From Nemertoderma westbladi (Eukaryota > Xenacoelomorpha > Nemertodermatida > Nemertodermatidae), in NCBI GenBank assembly GCA_032718475.1, contig JAUCBJ010002299.1:1-50649 (forward strand): a stretch of DNA of 50,649 nucleotides. The letters run 5' to 3'. The notes under the pieces are model-generated. The model had not been told where the DNA came from, searched no databases, and saw nothing but the letters and a program-made list of their open reading frames with translations. A program made the position numbers and the translations under genes. How positions within the stretch are numbered: the first letter of the stretch is position 1; each line of letters begins with the position of its first letter. Positions 1-11,818 of the stretch are shown here, in pieces.

Positions 1-1245
1 TTGAAAATTACATTTCATTAAATATGAATTGTAACATCTCTATTTTTTGATTTACACCGGTTTTTTGGTGTTAGCAATTAGATGGAATTCATATAAATTG
101 ATTTAGAAATTTCAAACTTGTTTTTTTCGGCGGGTGTCAATATGTCAATTTTGTAAATTAATTGTTTGAATCTTGTTTTTTTACGCAATTGGGATTTTTT
201 GGGGTTCTGTTTTCGATGAAATATATACGAGTTGCACCAAGCGTATCAAACTTGTATTTTTCGGTGCTGTGTGCAAATTTTGGTGCTAGCACGAAATTTT
301 GAAAAAAATCCATTCAATAGATAAAATTGCTTGTGACAATTTATTTCTTGCATTTTAGAGGTTTATGGCTGTTCTGAATTCAATGGAATATATAATTATC
401 GAACTAGACATCTCAAACTTGTATTTTTCGGAAGTGGGTGCAAAATGTGGTGCAAGCACCAAATTTTGAAAACCATCAAATATATCAATTGATTGTGCCA
501 TCTTGTTTCTTGCGTTATACGGGTTTGTTAGGGTTCTGAATTCAATGGAAACAGTAAAAATTTCATAAGAGTTTTCAAACTTGTATTTTTCGCTGGTGGG
601 TGAAAATTGTTGTGCCAGCACCAAATTTTGGAAAATGAGTAAATTGATCAGTAGATAGTATCATCTTGTTTCTTGCGTTATACGGGTTTATGAGGGTCCT
701 GAATCCGATGGAATCAATAAAAACAGCACTGGACATCGCAAACTTGTACTTTTTGGTGATGGGTACGAAATTTGGTGCTAGCACCAAAATTTGTCAAATT
801 ACGCCGAAAAATACAAGTAGCAATGATCTGGCATATTAGAAATGTATTCCATTAGAATCAGCGCCCTAGAAAACCTGAAAATGTGAATTTATAGCATCAT
901 ATAAGTGAATTAAAAATTTTGTGTTCTAACTGAAAAGTGCTGGTTACTTGTTTTTTCATTTTTTTCCTACGCAGAGAGGACTAAACAGCCATTTAGGGTA
1001 ATCATATCATTTTTAAATATTTTCCAATGTATTTTGCGCCCCAGAAAACCTATTTTGAAAAAAATGTAACTTTCAAATTTTGTGAAAATTGTGCACTACT
1101 TGTAATTTTGGTGCTCCAATATTACCACCCCAGTAAATTCAGACGTTTTCGTTAATATTTGTAGATTTTAGAGGGAGGGGTCAATATGACCCCCCCCCCC
1201 CCCCCCGGTATTTGTACAGCATTTTATAGCCCGGTACTAATAGGG
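1..1245 (-). mobile_element. TTAA (piggyBac-type) nonautonomous element, truncated by window start
   Basis: This is an inverted copy of the element at 47960-49517. It ends at TAATAGGG (1238-1245), with a C17 run and TCAATATGA just inside (1181-1206). The flank reads TTTTAA, not a clean TTAA. The open reading stretches inside (355-624, 575-787) come from the 163-bp tandem repeats; I do not regard them as genes. By translation of the repeats the two copies are roughly 90 per cent alike. About 100 bp are missing relative to the right copy, plus the outer end that lies beyond the window. Confidence 0.75.
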
Positions 1246-1740
1246 TTTTAAAAGACAATATGTAAAACATATCACATGAAATTAATTTTTTCTAGAATGC
1301 ACTTATGTATTATATTAGGCCTATATAATGTATTATTATTTATTATTGCTAGCTAGCTATATTTATTTTCTTTTGAATTTGACCTTGACTTTGACTCGGT
1401 AGTGTAAACGCGGTCTTAAAATTTTTGAAATTTTTCAATTAAATTATCATGATATCTAGTAAAATTTATGGTAGCTAATAAATAATAAAAGCAATGATGA
1501 AAGTAATTTCAACAAGAAATTTTTTTATTAATTTCAAATTTTTATTGTTGTTGTTTATTATTTGTTGTTTTATTGTTGTTTTTCAAAATTTCTAGCTACA
1601 ATCTTACTGTCAAAATGTTAAATGTTCTAGAATAAAAACCTCATGATAAAAGCTATTTTTCAAAAGAAAAAATTGGACTTCTGGATGTCTCTCACAAAAA
1701 AACCGCTTTATCTAATACTGTTTAATTTAATTTGAATATA

Positions 1741-2180
1741 TTTATAAAAACCTTTAAAAGGGATTGTCCCATGCAATACAATATTCCATTGGAGCCACTA
1801 AAATTCAAAATGACCTCTATTGGACACTGTTCATAAAGGGCCACCAAAAAATGAAATGGCTCTTACAAGACATTGTCCATTAGAGCCACTTACATATGAA
1901 ATATATTTCATATATATTAGGCAATTTTCCCTTAAAGCCATTCAAATCTGAAATGGCCCATATTGGATAGTGTCGCTTGGAGCCACTCAACTATAATGTG
2001 GCCCGATATTAGCCAATTTTTATCAAACGCCTTTGAAAAGGCAATGGCCCATGCAAGACCATGTTCCATTTGAGCCAAAAGTTCGAAATGGCCTTAATTA
2101 GTCACTGTTCATAAAGGGCCACTAAAAAATATAATGGTTCTTACAAGACAATGTCCCCTTGGAGCCACCCAAATGACAAA
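1741..2180. repeat. Duplicated block with GGAGCCACT / GGGCCAC motifs
   Basis: Two diverged direct copies (about 1745-1900 and 2030-2175) share the order CCCATGCAA, TTCCATT, TTCATAAAGGGCCAC, TTACAAGACA and GGAGCCAC. Shorter units of about 40 bp are visible inside. No coding sequence is seen. Confidence 0.6.
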
Positions 2181-2232
2181 TATTCTTTAGATTATCTAAA
2201 AATAAAAAAAATAAAATGTTTGTTACAATATA

Positions 2233-2815
2233 TTTTGTTACATTATGTCAACTTAACAGCGTTCTGGTGAATTACTCATAACGCTGCAAAGTACTACTTT
2301 GCAGCGTTGCGGCCTATAGGACGGAACGTTGCAAAGTAATCAATGACATGGAAGCAACTTCAATTACCGTATTCCAGAATGTATTATTTCCATTTATGTT
2401 AATGATTGCAGCTTTATTATCCAATTTGCAGTGACGGGACTAGTTACTGGATGTAAATAATTGTTTAACATGTACTGTAATCCATTATGGCGAAACGTCC
2501 AATAGAAGACACTAAATTAACCAAAGAAAGTGACGACAGTGTTCAGTAAAACTGTACGGACACAGACGGTGAATAAGTTTGCTTCAGTCGACTATAGTCA
2601 AGATGGATTAATGATTTATCACATCCAAGCAGGAGATAACTTCCAATAAACTTTAATTAGATTTAAATGTATAATTAAAACTGTGTACCAGTGTACCTGT
2701 TAATAAATTTCACTTATATTCGATATAGTACATGATTAAAATGTATAAATGAGCAACCATAAAATCCTTTCTTCACAAACCGAACGCCGATAAGTTGACA
2801 TAATGTAACAAAATT
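2233..2815. mobile_element. Candidate short DNA transposon with terminal inverted repeats
   Basis: TTTTGTTACATTATGTCAAC near 2233 recurs in inverse orientation near 2793-2815, and the match extends into a GCGTTC-GG segment with small differences. A perfect 14-bp stem (AACGCTGCAAAGTA and its complement, one-base loop) sits just inside the left end at 2280-2308. No open reading frame is present. The superfamily is undetermined because I see no clear target duplication. Confidence 0.45.
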
Positions 2816-3139
2816 ACATACATCATTGCTTGCAAAGGTCACTTTTCAGCGTTAAAGACCCTTGTTTATTGATGTAAATTTGCGCCATTAACTCGCGTTT
2901 TTGACTGTCGGTCATAAGTGATAATAATTATCTATAACGAAAGACTTAAAATCGTCTAAAAACTACTTATTGTACAACTCATAATCAGAAATTACACAAA
3001 AGTGAATTGTATGCGTTATTGTAGATATATATATTTTTTAAAATATCTGCAAAGGCATTTTTGGCTGTAGAATTAAATTGATAATAAATACTATTGTTTA
3101 CCGCTAGGGGTGCAAGTTAAATTCATAAGAACTAAAGGC

Positions 3140-3329
3140 AATTTCCTTGTAATTGTTTATTTTGGGCCATTATGCCTAGATTGGGCCATTTTGTTCTAGG
3201 TGGGCCATATTTGCCCTAAGAGGACGTGTACCTTTTGGGCCATCGTAGTAGGATTAGGGCCATTGCTCCAAGCCCAAGGCCATTTAAGGGCCATTGGACC
3301 TTTAAAAGGTGGCCCTAATAGTGGGAAAG

Positions 3330-3379
<50 letters not shown>

Positions 3380-3380
3380 T
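3140..3380. repeat. GGGCCATT minisatellite and (TA)n microsatellite
   Basis: GGGCCAT recurs about eight times between 3160 and 3320, followed by a TA dinucleotide run at 3331-3375. No gene is seen. Confidence 0.75.
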
Positions 3381-3429
3381 TATAAACTGACAATTAGCAT
3401 TAATTAACATTAATTTATATATTTATATA

Positions 3430-3690
3430 TATATATACTATATATCCAATGTATAGTGATAAAGTAATATATGCATTTTTTCATGAATTTTTTTATATAT
3501 CCCATGTATAGTGATAAAGTAATATATGAATTTTTTCATGAATTTTTTCATATATCCCATGTATAGTAAAGTAATATATGAATATTTTCTGAGGTCGATC
3601 TAGGTTTATTTATAATAATATTTTATTTTTTTATTATTTTATTCTTGCAAATATATACTATATATCCCATGTATATATATTGAAGTAGAA
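3430..3690. repeat. TATCCCATGTATAGTGATAA repeats
   Basis: Four diverged copies of a unit with TATAT(C)CCATGTATAG, AAAGTAATATATGAA and TTTTTTCATGAA lie in AT-rich sequence. Confidence 0.6.
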
Positions 3691-3701
3691 GCTTGATTAA
3701 C

Positions 3702-4506
3702 CAATAATTATAAATTATATTTATTTATTTATCAAGCACGTTAAGTAAAAAACCTTACCGGGAGGTGAGTTAGTACCAAAGTATGTAAAAAACTAAAAAG
3801 GAACAAGACCTAGACGTTGCATTCAGTCAGTGATCAGCTGACGGCAGTCAGTGCACTAACCAACCGACGACAGTCGGCAGGTTTCGCCCCGCAACTGAAG
3901 GCTTTCTCAGGAGGCCAAGCCAGGAAATGTAGAAAGAAATTCATAAAGGGAGACAGAACGGGTTTTGAAATTAAGAGAGAGGTCTGTAGGGCGCAATATA
4001 CTTGCGTCTAATCTAGTTTACTCTTTCTCTTGTCCCTCTTGTAAGGGGAAATATTTTGGACACTTGTTTGAACGCACTAGAGAGCACCAGCATGGGACGG
4101 CCATTGATGGGAGCGAACAGGGTAAGACTGTGCACAACCACATAATGACGCACCATGGCGAGCCCAATACACGTTGGCTGACTGACCGTCCAGTCTTGCA
4201 AAAGTTTGAATTGTATTACATCCAAACACGCAAGCCCGTTATGGAAGTTTGTGGTGCTGCTTCCCAGTGGCTAGTTACCTACAGTTTCTCTCTACATTTC
4301 CTGGCTTGGTCTCCTGAGAATGCCTTCAGCTGTGGGGCGAAACCTACCGATCAGCTGGCTGCCGTCATCTGATCACTGATTGCATGCAGCGTCTAGGTCC
4401 TGTTGCTTTTTAGATATTTACTTACCTTGGTACTAACACACCTACCGGTAAGGTTTTATACTTAATGTGCTGCTTGATAAATAAATAAATATAATTCGTA
4501 ATTATA
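3702..4506 (+). mobile_element. Penelope-like element fragment with inverted terminal repeats
   Basis: About 240 bp at 3702-3945 recur in inverted orientation at about 4280-4506. Shared landmarks are TTTATTTATTTATCAAGCA, the ACCTTACCGG segment, GACCTAGACG, GATCAG-TGACGGCAG, GTTTCGCCCC and GGAAATGTAG. Between them lies a reading frame with a GIY-YIG-like endonuclease tail. Penelope-like elements have long terminal repeats that can be direct or inverted and often end in GIY-YIG. The reverse transcriptase itself is absent. Confidence 0.6.
3965..4372 (+). pseudogene. GIY-YIG-like C-terminal fragment of a Penelope polyprotein
   Basis: The frame reads VGRNILASNLVYSFSCPSC, then KYFGHLFERTREHQHG and KTVHNHIMTHHGEPNT. 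The arrangement LVY-F-CP-C....Y-G....-R-REH is that of the GIY-YIG nuclease found at the end of Penelope-like polyproteins, although the Y-I-G motif has become YFG. The last 30 or so codons run into the right inverted repeat. It is an isolated remnant and not a functional gene. Confidence 0.55.
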
Positions 4507-4554
4507 CATATATTGCCTTTACATAGTCTATATTATAATTTTGGCTATATATCA

Positions 4555-4655
4555 TACATCTTTATTATAATGTCTATATATTATAATCTCTATATATTAT
4601 AATGTCTATATTATTATAATGTCTATATATTATAATGTCTATATATTAAATTATA
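4555..4655. repeat. ATTATAATGTCTATAT minisatellite
   Basis: Six or so copies of a 14-20 bp unit with TATTATAATGTCTATA. Confidence 0.75.
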
Positions 4656-4682
4656 CAGTTATAAATAACTTAACATTTTTAC

Positions 4683-4835
4683 CTGCATTTAATTTCCATG
4701 TCTGTCACCCCCACATCATCTTCCATAAAGCCCTGATAATCCATCATACGCAGGTTAAACGAAAACATATAACTCTCCGGCACTAATGGAGCACTTTGGC
4801 TTTCAAATTCTGGGCATAGCCTTGGAGCAGTCCAG
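4683..4835 (-). CDS. Exon 15: second VMO-I-like repeat
   Basis: This 153-nt phase 2-2 exon has a CCATTAG acceptor and an AG|GTAAAA donor. It begins with the last base of a codon shared with exon 14, then WTAPRLCPEFESQSAPLV and ends with FNLRMMDYQGFMEDDVG and VTDMEIKC. Joined to exon 14 the boundary reads YGN-WTAPRLCPEF, recreating the W...CP strand of the next VMO-I repeat, followed by the Y-Q-G-x-x-x-D-D-x-G-V motif. VMO-I domains have three repeats; the third would lie below 4683, or outside the window. Confidence 0.68.
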
Positions 4836-5548
4836 CTAATGGATAATAAAATTTGAATATTAGGAACATAACCAAAAAAATTATTGTCTCCCTTTCGGTC
4901 TCACTGCCCCTTATTGGGTCACTTAAAGGCCTTGTACGGCTTCGTACGGCTTCCTACGGCAAGTACGGTTAGGCCTACAGTACAGTACAGGTAAGACAGT
5001 AAGATCTATGGTACCGTTGTTACTATAAAATCCTCATCTGTTATTCTGTCTGTCGGTATATAGCCCTAGACATATTTTGTGATAAATTTGAATACTTAGA
5101 ATAAGTTTGATATTAATTTTTGTTATTAATACTTGTTTAATATTAAATTAGATTAACTCAACTCTCAAGCCTTAAACATGCCGATGGATGCCGATGGATG
5201 CCGATATCTTCCATTTCAGTAGTAATGTAATTAATTTAGTTGTTTTACCAGATGCCGATATTTCCGATCCAGAAATTTGTTCTGATTAACACAAAAATTT
5301 ACAGTAGCAAGATTAAAATGTTTCCGATTTCAATGACAATGACTGCGAGGAATTTCTGGGATTTATTTATTTATTTATTTATTTATTTACGTACATGATA
5401 TTATTATAATATAAACATCAGTACAGACACGAACCGGAATAACTACAGTACACACAGTTTAAGGTAGGGTAAATCAATTAGCACAAAAGAAAACATTACG
5501 ATTCAGATTAAGAGTAAATTAAAGTAAGGTAATTATTATTAATATTCA

Positions 5549-6187
5549 TTAACTCGCAGAGACCACGCTCAACATCTCTAGTACCTCCTCGTGCAAAAAA
5601 CCCACAACCTCTAAATCGCCACGCAAAACATTACCAAGTTCTTTACATACCGAAACCCTCCAATGACTACCATCTGGTACCGCACTATAATTTAACTTAG
5701 AAACGATATGGGGCGAAATATCCTCTAAACAATTACAATTAGACAGGTTCGCAATCCTACGCAAATTGGCACCTAATGAGCTCCTACAATCATCGTACAA
5801 AAAAGTACTCAAAAACCGCACAGATAATTTACCCGAGTTTAATAGACTTTTTGCAAACTTAATTAAATGTAGACATAGCATTATCTTTGGATGCATACAA
5901 TCTACAATCCCTTCTACAATGTATCGATGGGCATTAAACGGTAAACCCCATACCATACAGACATTTATATTCCAAGCTGTAAAAAGTTGACTGCAATCAC
6001 TTGAGAATAAATCCCACAACACCCCACCATAAAAACTAGTTGCATATAACTTTTGCACAACATAGATATTACTATGTGTTGCAAACCCAAATTCATGTCT
6101 TAATCCTGATAACTTACCTATAAACGCCCCCCTCTTACTTAAAACGTCCTGGTGTAAATCGCACTTATAATCTAAAATAACACCCAA
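5549..6187 (-). pseudogene. LINE A ORF2 C-terminal region
   Basis: This 212-residue stretch follows the RT: GVILDYKCDLHQDVLSKRGA, YGGVLWDLFS and AWNINVCMVWGLPFNAHRYI. The same layout, with SAWNINVRIIFKLPFNSHRY, closes LINE D. It is a LINE connection/C-terminal domain with no nuclease motif that I recognise. Confidence 0.65.
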
Positions 6188-6214
6188 ATGCTTAGCTTGT
6201 TGAACCCAGGGAAG

Positions 6215-7403
6215 TTAAATCCCATTCACTTTTACACGTGCAGTAGGAGGCTGCCACGTCCTGCCGAAAGGTACACATTTCGTTTTACATTTACGTAAAT
6301 CAATATTTGTACTCAAACGCAACTTAAATTCAATACAAAAATCAACACAAATATTTACCATAAACTGTAGACCAATGACAGACGGGTATAGTAAAATCAC
6401 ATCATCAGCATAAGCAATACATCCAAAATAGTGAGCGGCAATAACACAACCTACTTTAGAACACCTCAATCTTATAATTAAAATATTTAATACAATACAA
6501 AACAAGGTCGGTGAGATTACCGACCCTTGTCTCACCCCATTGGTCACTGAAAAATTGTGTGAATTTACATTGGACCATCGCACAAAACAAGTCTGATTTC
6601 TGTAAATGAAAAATAAACACCTCAAAAATAATAAATTAAAACCCTTTTTAATTAGTTCTAGAAACAGTTGTTTCCATTGCACCAGATCGTAATGCTTTTG
6701 TAAAGTCAATCAGGCAACTATACACAGGTGAACCATTCCTCATGTAATAATTAACTACCTCTGAAACTGTCCAAGTACACATACTTGTACTTGACTTTGC
6801 AGTGAAACCAAACTGCAAATCGTCTAAATTTAATTTACTTCCTTCAGATAGAATAATGACCCATTCAAAAACCTTTAAAATCAAAGAGGCAATAGCAATC
6901 GCACGATAATTGTCTACCAGAGAAATATTACCTAACTTATCTTTTACTAAGGGTACTAAGGCTACTGATAGAAGACATTTAGATAGGGAACCATGAATAA
7001 GAAAGGCATTAAATAACATACACAAATGTTTTTCAAGAACTTTACCACCATTAATAATTGCACCTGCATCAAAACTGTATGACACATCGGATTTATTCGA
7101 CTTCAAATGCTGAAGTGCATCATGTATAATATCTGTGGTTATAGTACACCTTGTACCGTTATAATCACCACTGAGTAACCCAGACCTAATTTCCTTATCA
7201 ACATTATCAAAATCAGCAGTAAGCGCATCTTGATTGTATAGTACCTTATAAACCTCTGCAAATTCAGCCGCAATACTTTGTGGATCAGTTTCCCCATTTA
7301 CACAATCACTAACCAAATTACAATTGCCCCGTAGTTTACGAATTTGTGCAAAAATGTCTGCGTTTCCGGTTACTGAAGCACGTAATAAATTTTCCCATTT
7401 CAC
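6215..7403 (-). pseudogene. LINE A reverse transcriptase, frameshifted
   Basis: Two overlapping frames give the RT fingers and palm: VPLVKDKLGNISLVDNYRAI, LQFGFTAKSSTSMCTW, FDFTKAL-like CLIDFTKAL, then NGVRQGSVISPTLFCIVLN and the catalytic IAYADDVILL. The frame shift falls near 6700, within the region after the first catalytic aspartate. Confidence 0.78.
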
Positions 7404-7739
7404 ACGATCAGCTGAATTCTTAATCCGACGTACAGCCTATTTATATTGTGCCCGAGTAGACTGTTTCATGTGAAATAAATTACCTTGATTCCCATTGGGC
7501 CGGCCGGCAGCACACCACATTCCATACCAAAAAAACAGCCTCTTGTTTATACGGCTTTACATACTGATTCCAACCCGGAATTTCCCTCCGCGTGTTTTCC
7601 CCTACCGATCCACCACTCTGCGGAAGTTCCTTAGATGCGGTTTCAATTGCATCTAAGATTTTCACAGACAAATTTTCTAAACACAATCTATGATCTAAAT
7701 CATTACAAAATATATCGCTACAGTTAATACACGGATTCT

Positions 7740-8606
7740 CTAAATTAATACCCGATAAACCAGCATCCAATTTTCGCTGAAAATTTTGACGCTGAACTTC
7801 ATTTTTGCTTTAGAAAAGTTAGACCTGAGAGGATATACTGTATTCAACACATTACGATTTAGTGGCTCAATATAAAACTTAGCATATACAGGGGAATGCC
7901 CCGATAAGTTAGCACCTGTATGCACTGAATCAGCCTCAAAACAATTATCGTGTAAAGCAGTACTTAAAATAAAGTGGTCTATAGTAGAAGTAAAGGTTCT
8001 ACTATCTACGCAGTGCATATATGTATAGTCAATCGGTACCGAATCCCATAACACATTTAAATAATGTGTATCAATAAATTCCCGTATATACCTTGTTTGT
8101 AGCGTTAAACGGGAAAAATCAACGATTAAATCACCGCACCACAAAAAATTACAATCTGTGTATTTGCTAAATAATTCGGAAATATCCTGCAACAATAACA
8201 GCGTATCGTCGGACAGCGAACTATTTGACTGCGTATCAACCGGAAAATAGCTATTAATTAACACAATATTATTATTGGACCCATTACTACCCGGTAAGGA
8301 TATTTTGATCCCTTGTATACGTTTATTATCACTGTCGATTTTTACCGAGGATATATACTTTGCAATCTCCCTTTTGTACAAAATACATAAGCCAGCACAT
8401 TGCCTACCCACATGGTTAACGTTGTCTGCTGTGAAAAACGCTGGTAAATATAGAAAATTACATGTTGGAAAATACTGTTTGAGTTTATAACTGCAACTCT
8501 CTAAAATAAAAGTTTCTTGCAAGCAAACTATATCTGCACCCAATAATAAGGTATTATTAATGTAATCAACTTTATCTGGTGCTAATCCAGTCGAGTTATA
8601 AGACAC
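7740..8606 (-). pseudogene. LINE A ORF2 apurinic-type endonuclease
   Basis: This 288-residue open stretch carries AP-endonuclease landmarks: CLQET (metal-binding glutamate), WCGDLIVDF where GDFN is usual, STIDHFIL and LSGHSPV where the catalytic SDH is usual. It would nick the target DNA to prime reverse transcription. Changes at GDFN and SDH suggest loss of activity. Confidence 0.75.
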
Positions 8607-8679
8607 AACAGTAATATCAGAAGCGGCTCCTGCTTGTCTGGGTGTTGCCGTATTAACAAGTTAGCATGAATTCAAAGAG

Positions 8680-8895
8680 TTAAACATTACCCCCCTGGGC
8701 CCCGGTTGCCGATTGAACTCTGTAACCAACCGCGTTATCATTATTATTATACCTCCGATGCTCCCAAAGACGCACACAAACATTGCGCGTCCAGACCTCT
8801 GGAACCAACACCTTCTCGATATCCTCGGGCTTTATTGCGACTTTAAAGCTTTTAGAACGAGCGTCCTTATGAGACTTAAGTTCGAACGAGTTCAC
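8680..8895 (-). pseudogene. LINE A ORF1 C-terminal remnant
   Basis: The stretch reads SFKVAIKPEDIEKVLVPEVW then TRNVCVRLWEHRR. It matches the end of the ORF1 of LINE E (SFKVSCSEEVALSL, LWPEGVLVREW), so it is the nucleic-acid-binding ORF1 tail with its 5' part lost. Confidence 0.6.
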
Positions 8896-9033
8896 TCTGA
8901 TTGACTGATTCAGTCACAGATCGAGACTCAGTTACAGGTGCAGGTAGTAGCACTAGTAGTAGCATTGCGACTGTGATTTAACAGAAGGATAAACAGATCA
9001 ATTTGGGAGGGTCAATAAATTTGATGGCGATGG

Positions 9034-10190
9034 ATGAGGCAAGAAGTACTGCCAGAGGCACCTTTGGGAAAAGCAAAAGGTTACAATAAACCTACAACTG
9101 TAGCTGCCAGTAGTCAGAGTAGTAGACCTCTAAGCAAACTGAAATATTTCAACTTTTCATGGAAGAAACTGATTAATACAGAACTAGATACATCATCCCC
9201 AGGCTTCACATGTGTGGTGCAGAATGTCCATTATTATTTCCATAGGTAGTTTACCCCAACAGGAACTGAGATGATAGTCATGAAACCAATGCTATGCAGT
9301 TCAAAACTCATTTCGGTTTCGGACTGATGTAGATATGAGATTGTATCTTATTTAGCATTACTTTTGCATATCTATACTTTGCCTAGATATCCTATGTTTG
9401 GGAAACATTTCTGCTGTCACAAACTATATGTTTAGGAATCAATAACAATAACAAGTATCTACATTTTACGGACAATAATTAAATTATCAAGAATAGAGAA
9501 CATGAAGGCTATAATCAACTGGCTAAGATTCGTCCGCTGTTGAACAAAGTTCGGGAAGCGTGTTTTGTTTAGAGGGTTTCGAGTCTGAAGAATTTCAGGC
9601 AATTGATGAACAAATTATACCCTTCAAGGGGTACAGTATTCTAAGGTATTATGTGTGTTTAAGAAACCTATAAATGGGGCATAAAGGTTTTCAGTCGTAA
9701 CTCTAGGACTGGTTATACCTTATGACTTCATTATTTTTGATGGTCATGTGTCAATATAGGATTGTTGTGGTTTCCAACCGGGTGACTATGTCCTCAAAGT
9801 TCTGGAGACTGTCCCTAGAAACAGTCATTTTAAAATTTTCTTCAATAACTTCTTCAACTTCCCTGAGCTGCAATTTATATTGAAATATATGGGTTTTGAT
9901 ACAGTTGGTACTTTGAAAATAGGCCACAGTCGTGGCAGTTGGAAAACCCAGAAAGAATTGCGAAAAAGTCAAGCACTGGTCAAAAGTCGAGAAAAGGATT
10001 ATTCTGATCGATCAGCCAGTAATTATTGGAGGATTATAATTCGAATATGGTAGGAGTTGACCTGTTCGACATGCTCTTTTCAATGTGTCACCCAGCCCCA
10101 GGCAGACACAATGAAATTCTCAAATTCTCAATTGTAGAAATGATAAAAAATAGGCCACTATTAAATCTCAATAAATAATAATTATGTATT
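9034..10190 (+). pseudogene. Degenerate piggyBac transposase (PGBD-like) relic
   Basis: Reading across several frameshifts on the plus strand gives piggyBac DDE-family landmarks in the right order: KIRPLLNKVREAC, EEFQAIDEQIIPFKG (usual form DEQMIPFKG, first catalytic aspartate), a Y-V-x-x-K-P region, DYVLKVLETVP, FKIFFNNFFNFPELQFILK (usual DNFFTS, second aspartate now asparagine), MGFDTVGTLKIGHSRG (usual ATGTxRxNR) and GVDLFDMLFSM (usual GVDxxD, third acidic site). Stops and shifts every 100-200 bp make it long dead. It sits in the exon 14-15 intron. Confidence 0.72.
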
Positions 10191-10199
10191 TTACTTTAA

Positions 10200-10790
10200 T
10201 GGCAATGAATATTAGTAACAATGATATTTATACCCATTGAGTCTCGTAGGCCACTATTGGGAACATCGCTGTTTTCCATGAAAATGTTGTAAGTTGAAAT
10301 TTTTTGAAATCTATTGGTACCCTAAATGATAATATTTTACCATAAAATAGTTATTTTTCTCTCTTGGAAAGTAATTCGAGACCGATATGAACGATTTATT
10401 ACGGGCATTTATCTGTGCATCACTGTACTTGCTTGATTAATTAATATGATATTCACAACATTCACTCTCAGTATTCTGAATATGAATATGACAAATAAAG
10501 TTTCACTTTCAATTTTTCAAGCACTGATATCATACAAAAATTAAGTAAAAATGTCGGAGAAATCATTTTAGTTAGGAGTTAAAATTGCTGAATTGTGGCA
10601 AATAATAATTTAATTGTAATAATTTATTCATGGTCGTCATAAATCAAGTTTTGGTCGTCCACTAATTCTAAAGAGAGTGTAATACCATTATGTACAATCG
10701 CCTTTATTGAAATTTTAATTGGATTTTTTAGTTTTTAGTTTACTCGCTTTTTTATTTATTTTTTGTTAACATTTAATTATATTAATGAGG
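10200..10790. other. AT-rich intron, no feature seen
   Basis: Intron sequence between the piggyBac relic and the RTE fragment; I see no coding sequence, RNA or clear repeat. Confidence 0.5.
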
Positions 10791-10794
10791 AATG

Positions 10795-11665
10795 ATCTAG
10801 ATATAACTGATCTAGACTTTGCTGAGCAGGAGCTCAACGGCTTCTCAGCTCATTATAACAGGCTGCTTCTAGTCTTGGTCTTTTTGTTAACACCAAAAAG
10901 ACCAAAATTTTGACAGTTAACTTTGAAAGTCCTCAGCAAATCTCTGATCGGATGAGCATAAGGTCAAAGGATGGTATGCTTGAGCATGTGGATGACTTCT
11001 GTTACCTGGGATCATGGATCCTAAAGTCAGTTGAAGACCTTCGAAGGCATGGACTGCCTTGAATGGGCTTTCCAGTATTTGTAAGTCACACAGAATTCAT
11101 CGGAAACTTAAGGTCCGATTATTTAGAGCAGCAGTAGTTCCAGTACTCCTCTAACTGCAAATGACACCAAATATCTGGATGGCACATTCACAAGAATGGT
11201 ATTTCGGGTTCACTGTGTCAAGTACAATACACACATCTCCAACCAGAAACTATATAACATTGGAGGTGTCTCATTGGTTTCCTCAAGCTTGATACTAAAC
11301 AAAGTTTCCTCCGCCTTGCAGGATATTTTTTTCGCCATGAGGACCAGCCTGTGCATAATATTGTTCTTTGGCAGCCCCAGGTAGATAATAAGCATGGTGG
11401 ACAGCCGCTGACTTTCGGGAGACGCCTACTAAAGGAAAGGACACTGGCCTTGAATATGTGGATAATCTCGCGAAAGTCATGGTGAATAGGGAGTTGTGGT
11501 GGTGCAACTTTGTTGATAAGCCGGCATAGCATTCTTAATGCACGCTGCATTGGGCTTGCCAATTGTGGATTGCATGGTGGTGACAAAATGTTTTTGTTAA
11601 GCCAGCAGAGCATCTCAATGTGCAGTTTCAATGCAGCAGGCCGATTATAGTAGTGGTAGTAGTAG
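10795..11665 (+). mobile_element. RTE-type LINE 3' fragment
   Basis: This is the end of an ORF2 closely related to that at 36027-36785: KTKILTVNFESPQQISDRMS, MLEHVDDFCYLGSWI and the HCVKYNTHISNQ-LYNIGG segment. It is frameshifted, with a deletion around 11050. The fragment ends in a TAGTAGTGG-type tail, typical of RTE copies with short repeat tails. Confidence 0.7.
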
Positions 11666-11818
11666 TGATAGGCCTCTACTCAGTAATTGAAACAATTTAT
11701 TTTACCTACTAGTTAATAAAATAACATTTTATATGCAGAAGCACCCACAGCCACACCACTGTCCGATAATAATTACTTAATAATAAATAACAAACTATTG
11801 CTCGATTCTGCGACTAAC

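Larger units (their letters stand above)
5361..8960 (-). mobile_element. LINE A, CR1/Jockey type, 5'-truncated
   Basis: This minus-strand non-LTR retrotransposon lies in the intron between exons 14 and 15. From 5' to 3' it has an ORF1 C-terminal remnant (8680-8895), an endonuclease (7740-8606), reverse transcriptase (6215-7403, in two frames) and a C-terminal region (5549-6187). The 3' end is an (AAAT)n tail, seen on the plus strand as ATTT repeats at 5361-5392. Several frameshifts and stops make it inactive. The C-terminal region resembles that of LINE D (32463-33124), so the two are related. Confidence 0.8.

Noticed and set aside
355-787. Open frames with repeated KYKF and FRT-NPYNARNK wording, also at 48455-48923
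   Set aside because: They are translations of the 163-bp tandem repeats; the period is not a fixed multiple of three and both strands and copies vary without coding bias.
3331-3375. Coding frame ending in alternating Tyr-Ile near 3200-3385
   Set aside because: This is translation of a (TA)n microsatellite.
5766-5990. Plus-strand frames opposite the LINE ORFs (for example here, 16096-16505 and 31448-31937)
   Set aside because: They are antisense shadows of LINE coding sequence without motifs of their own.
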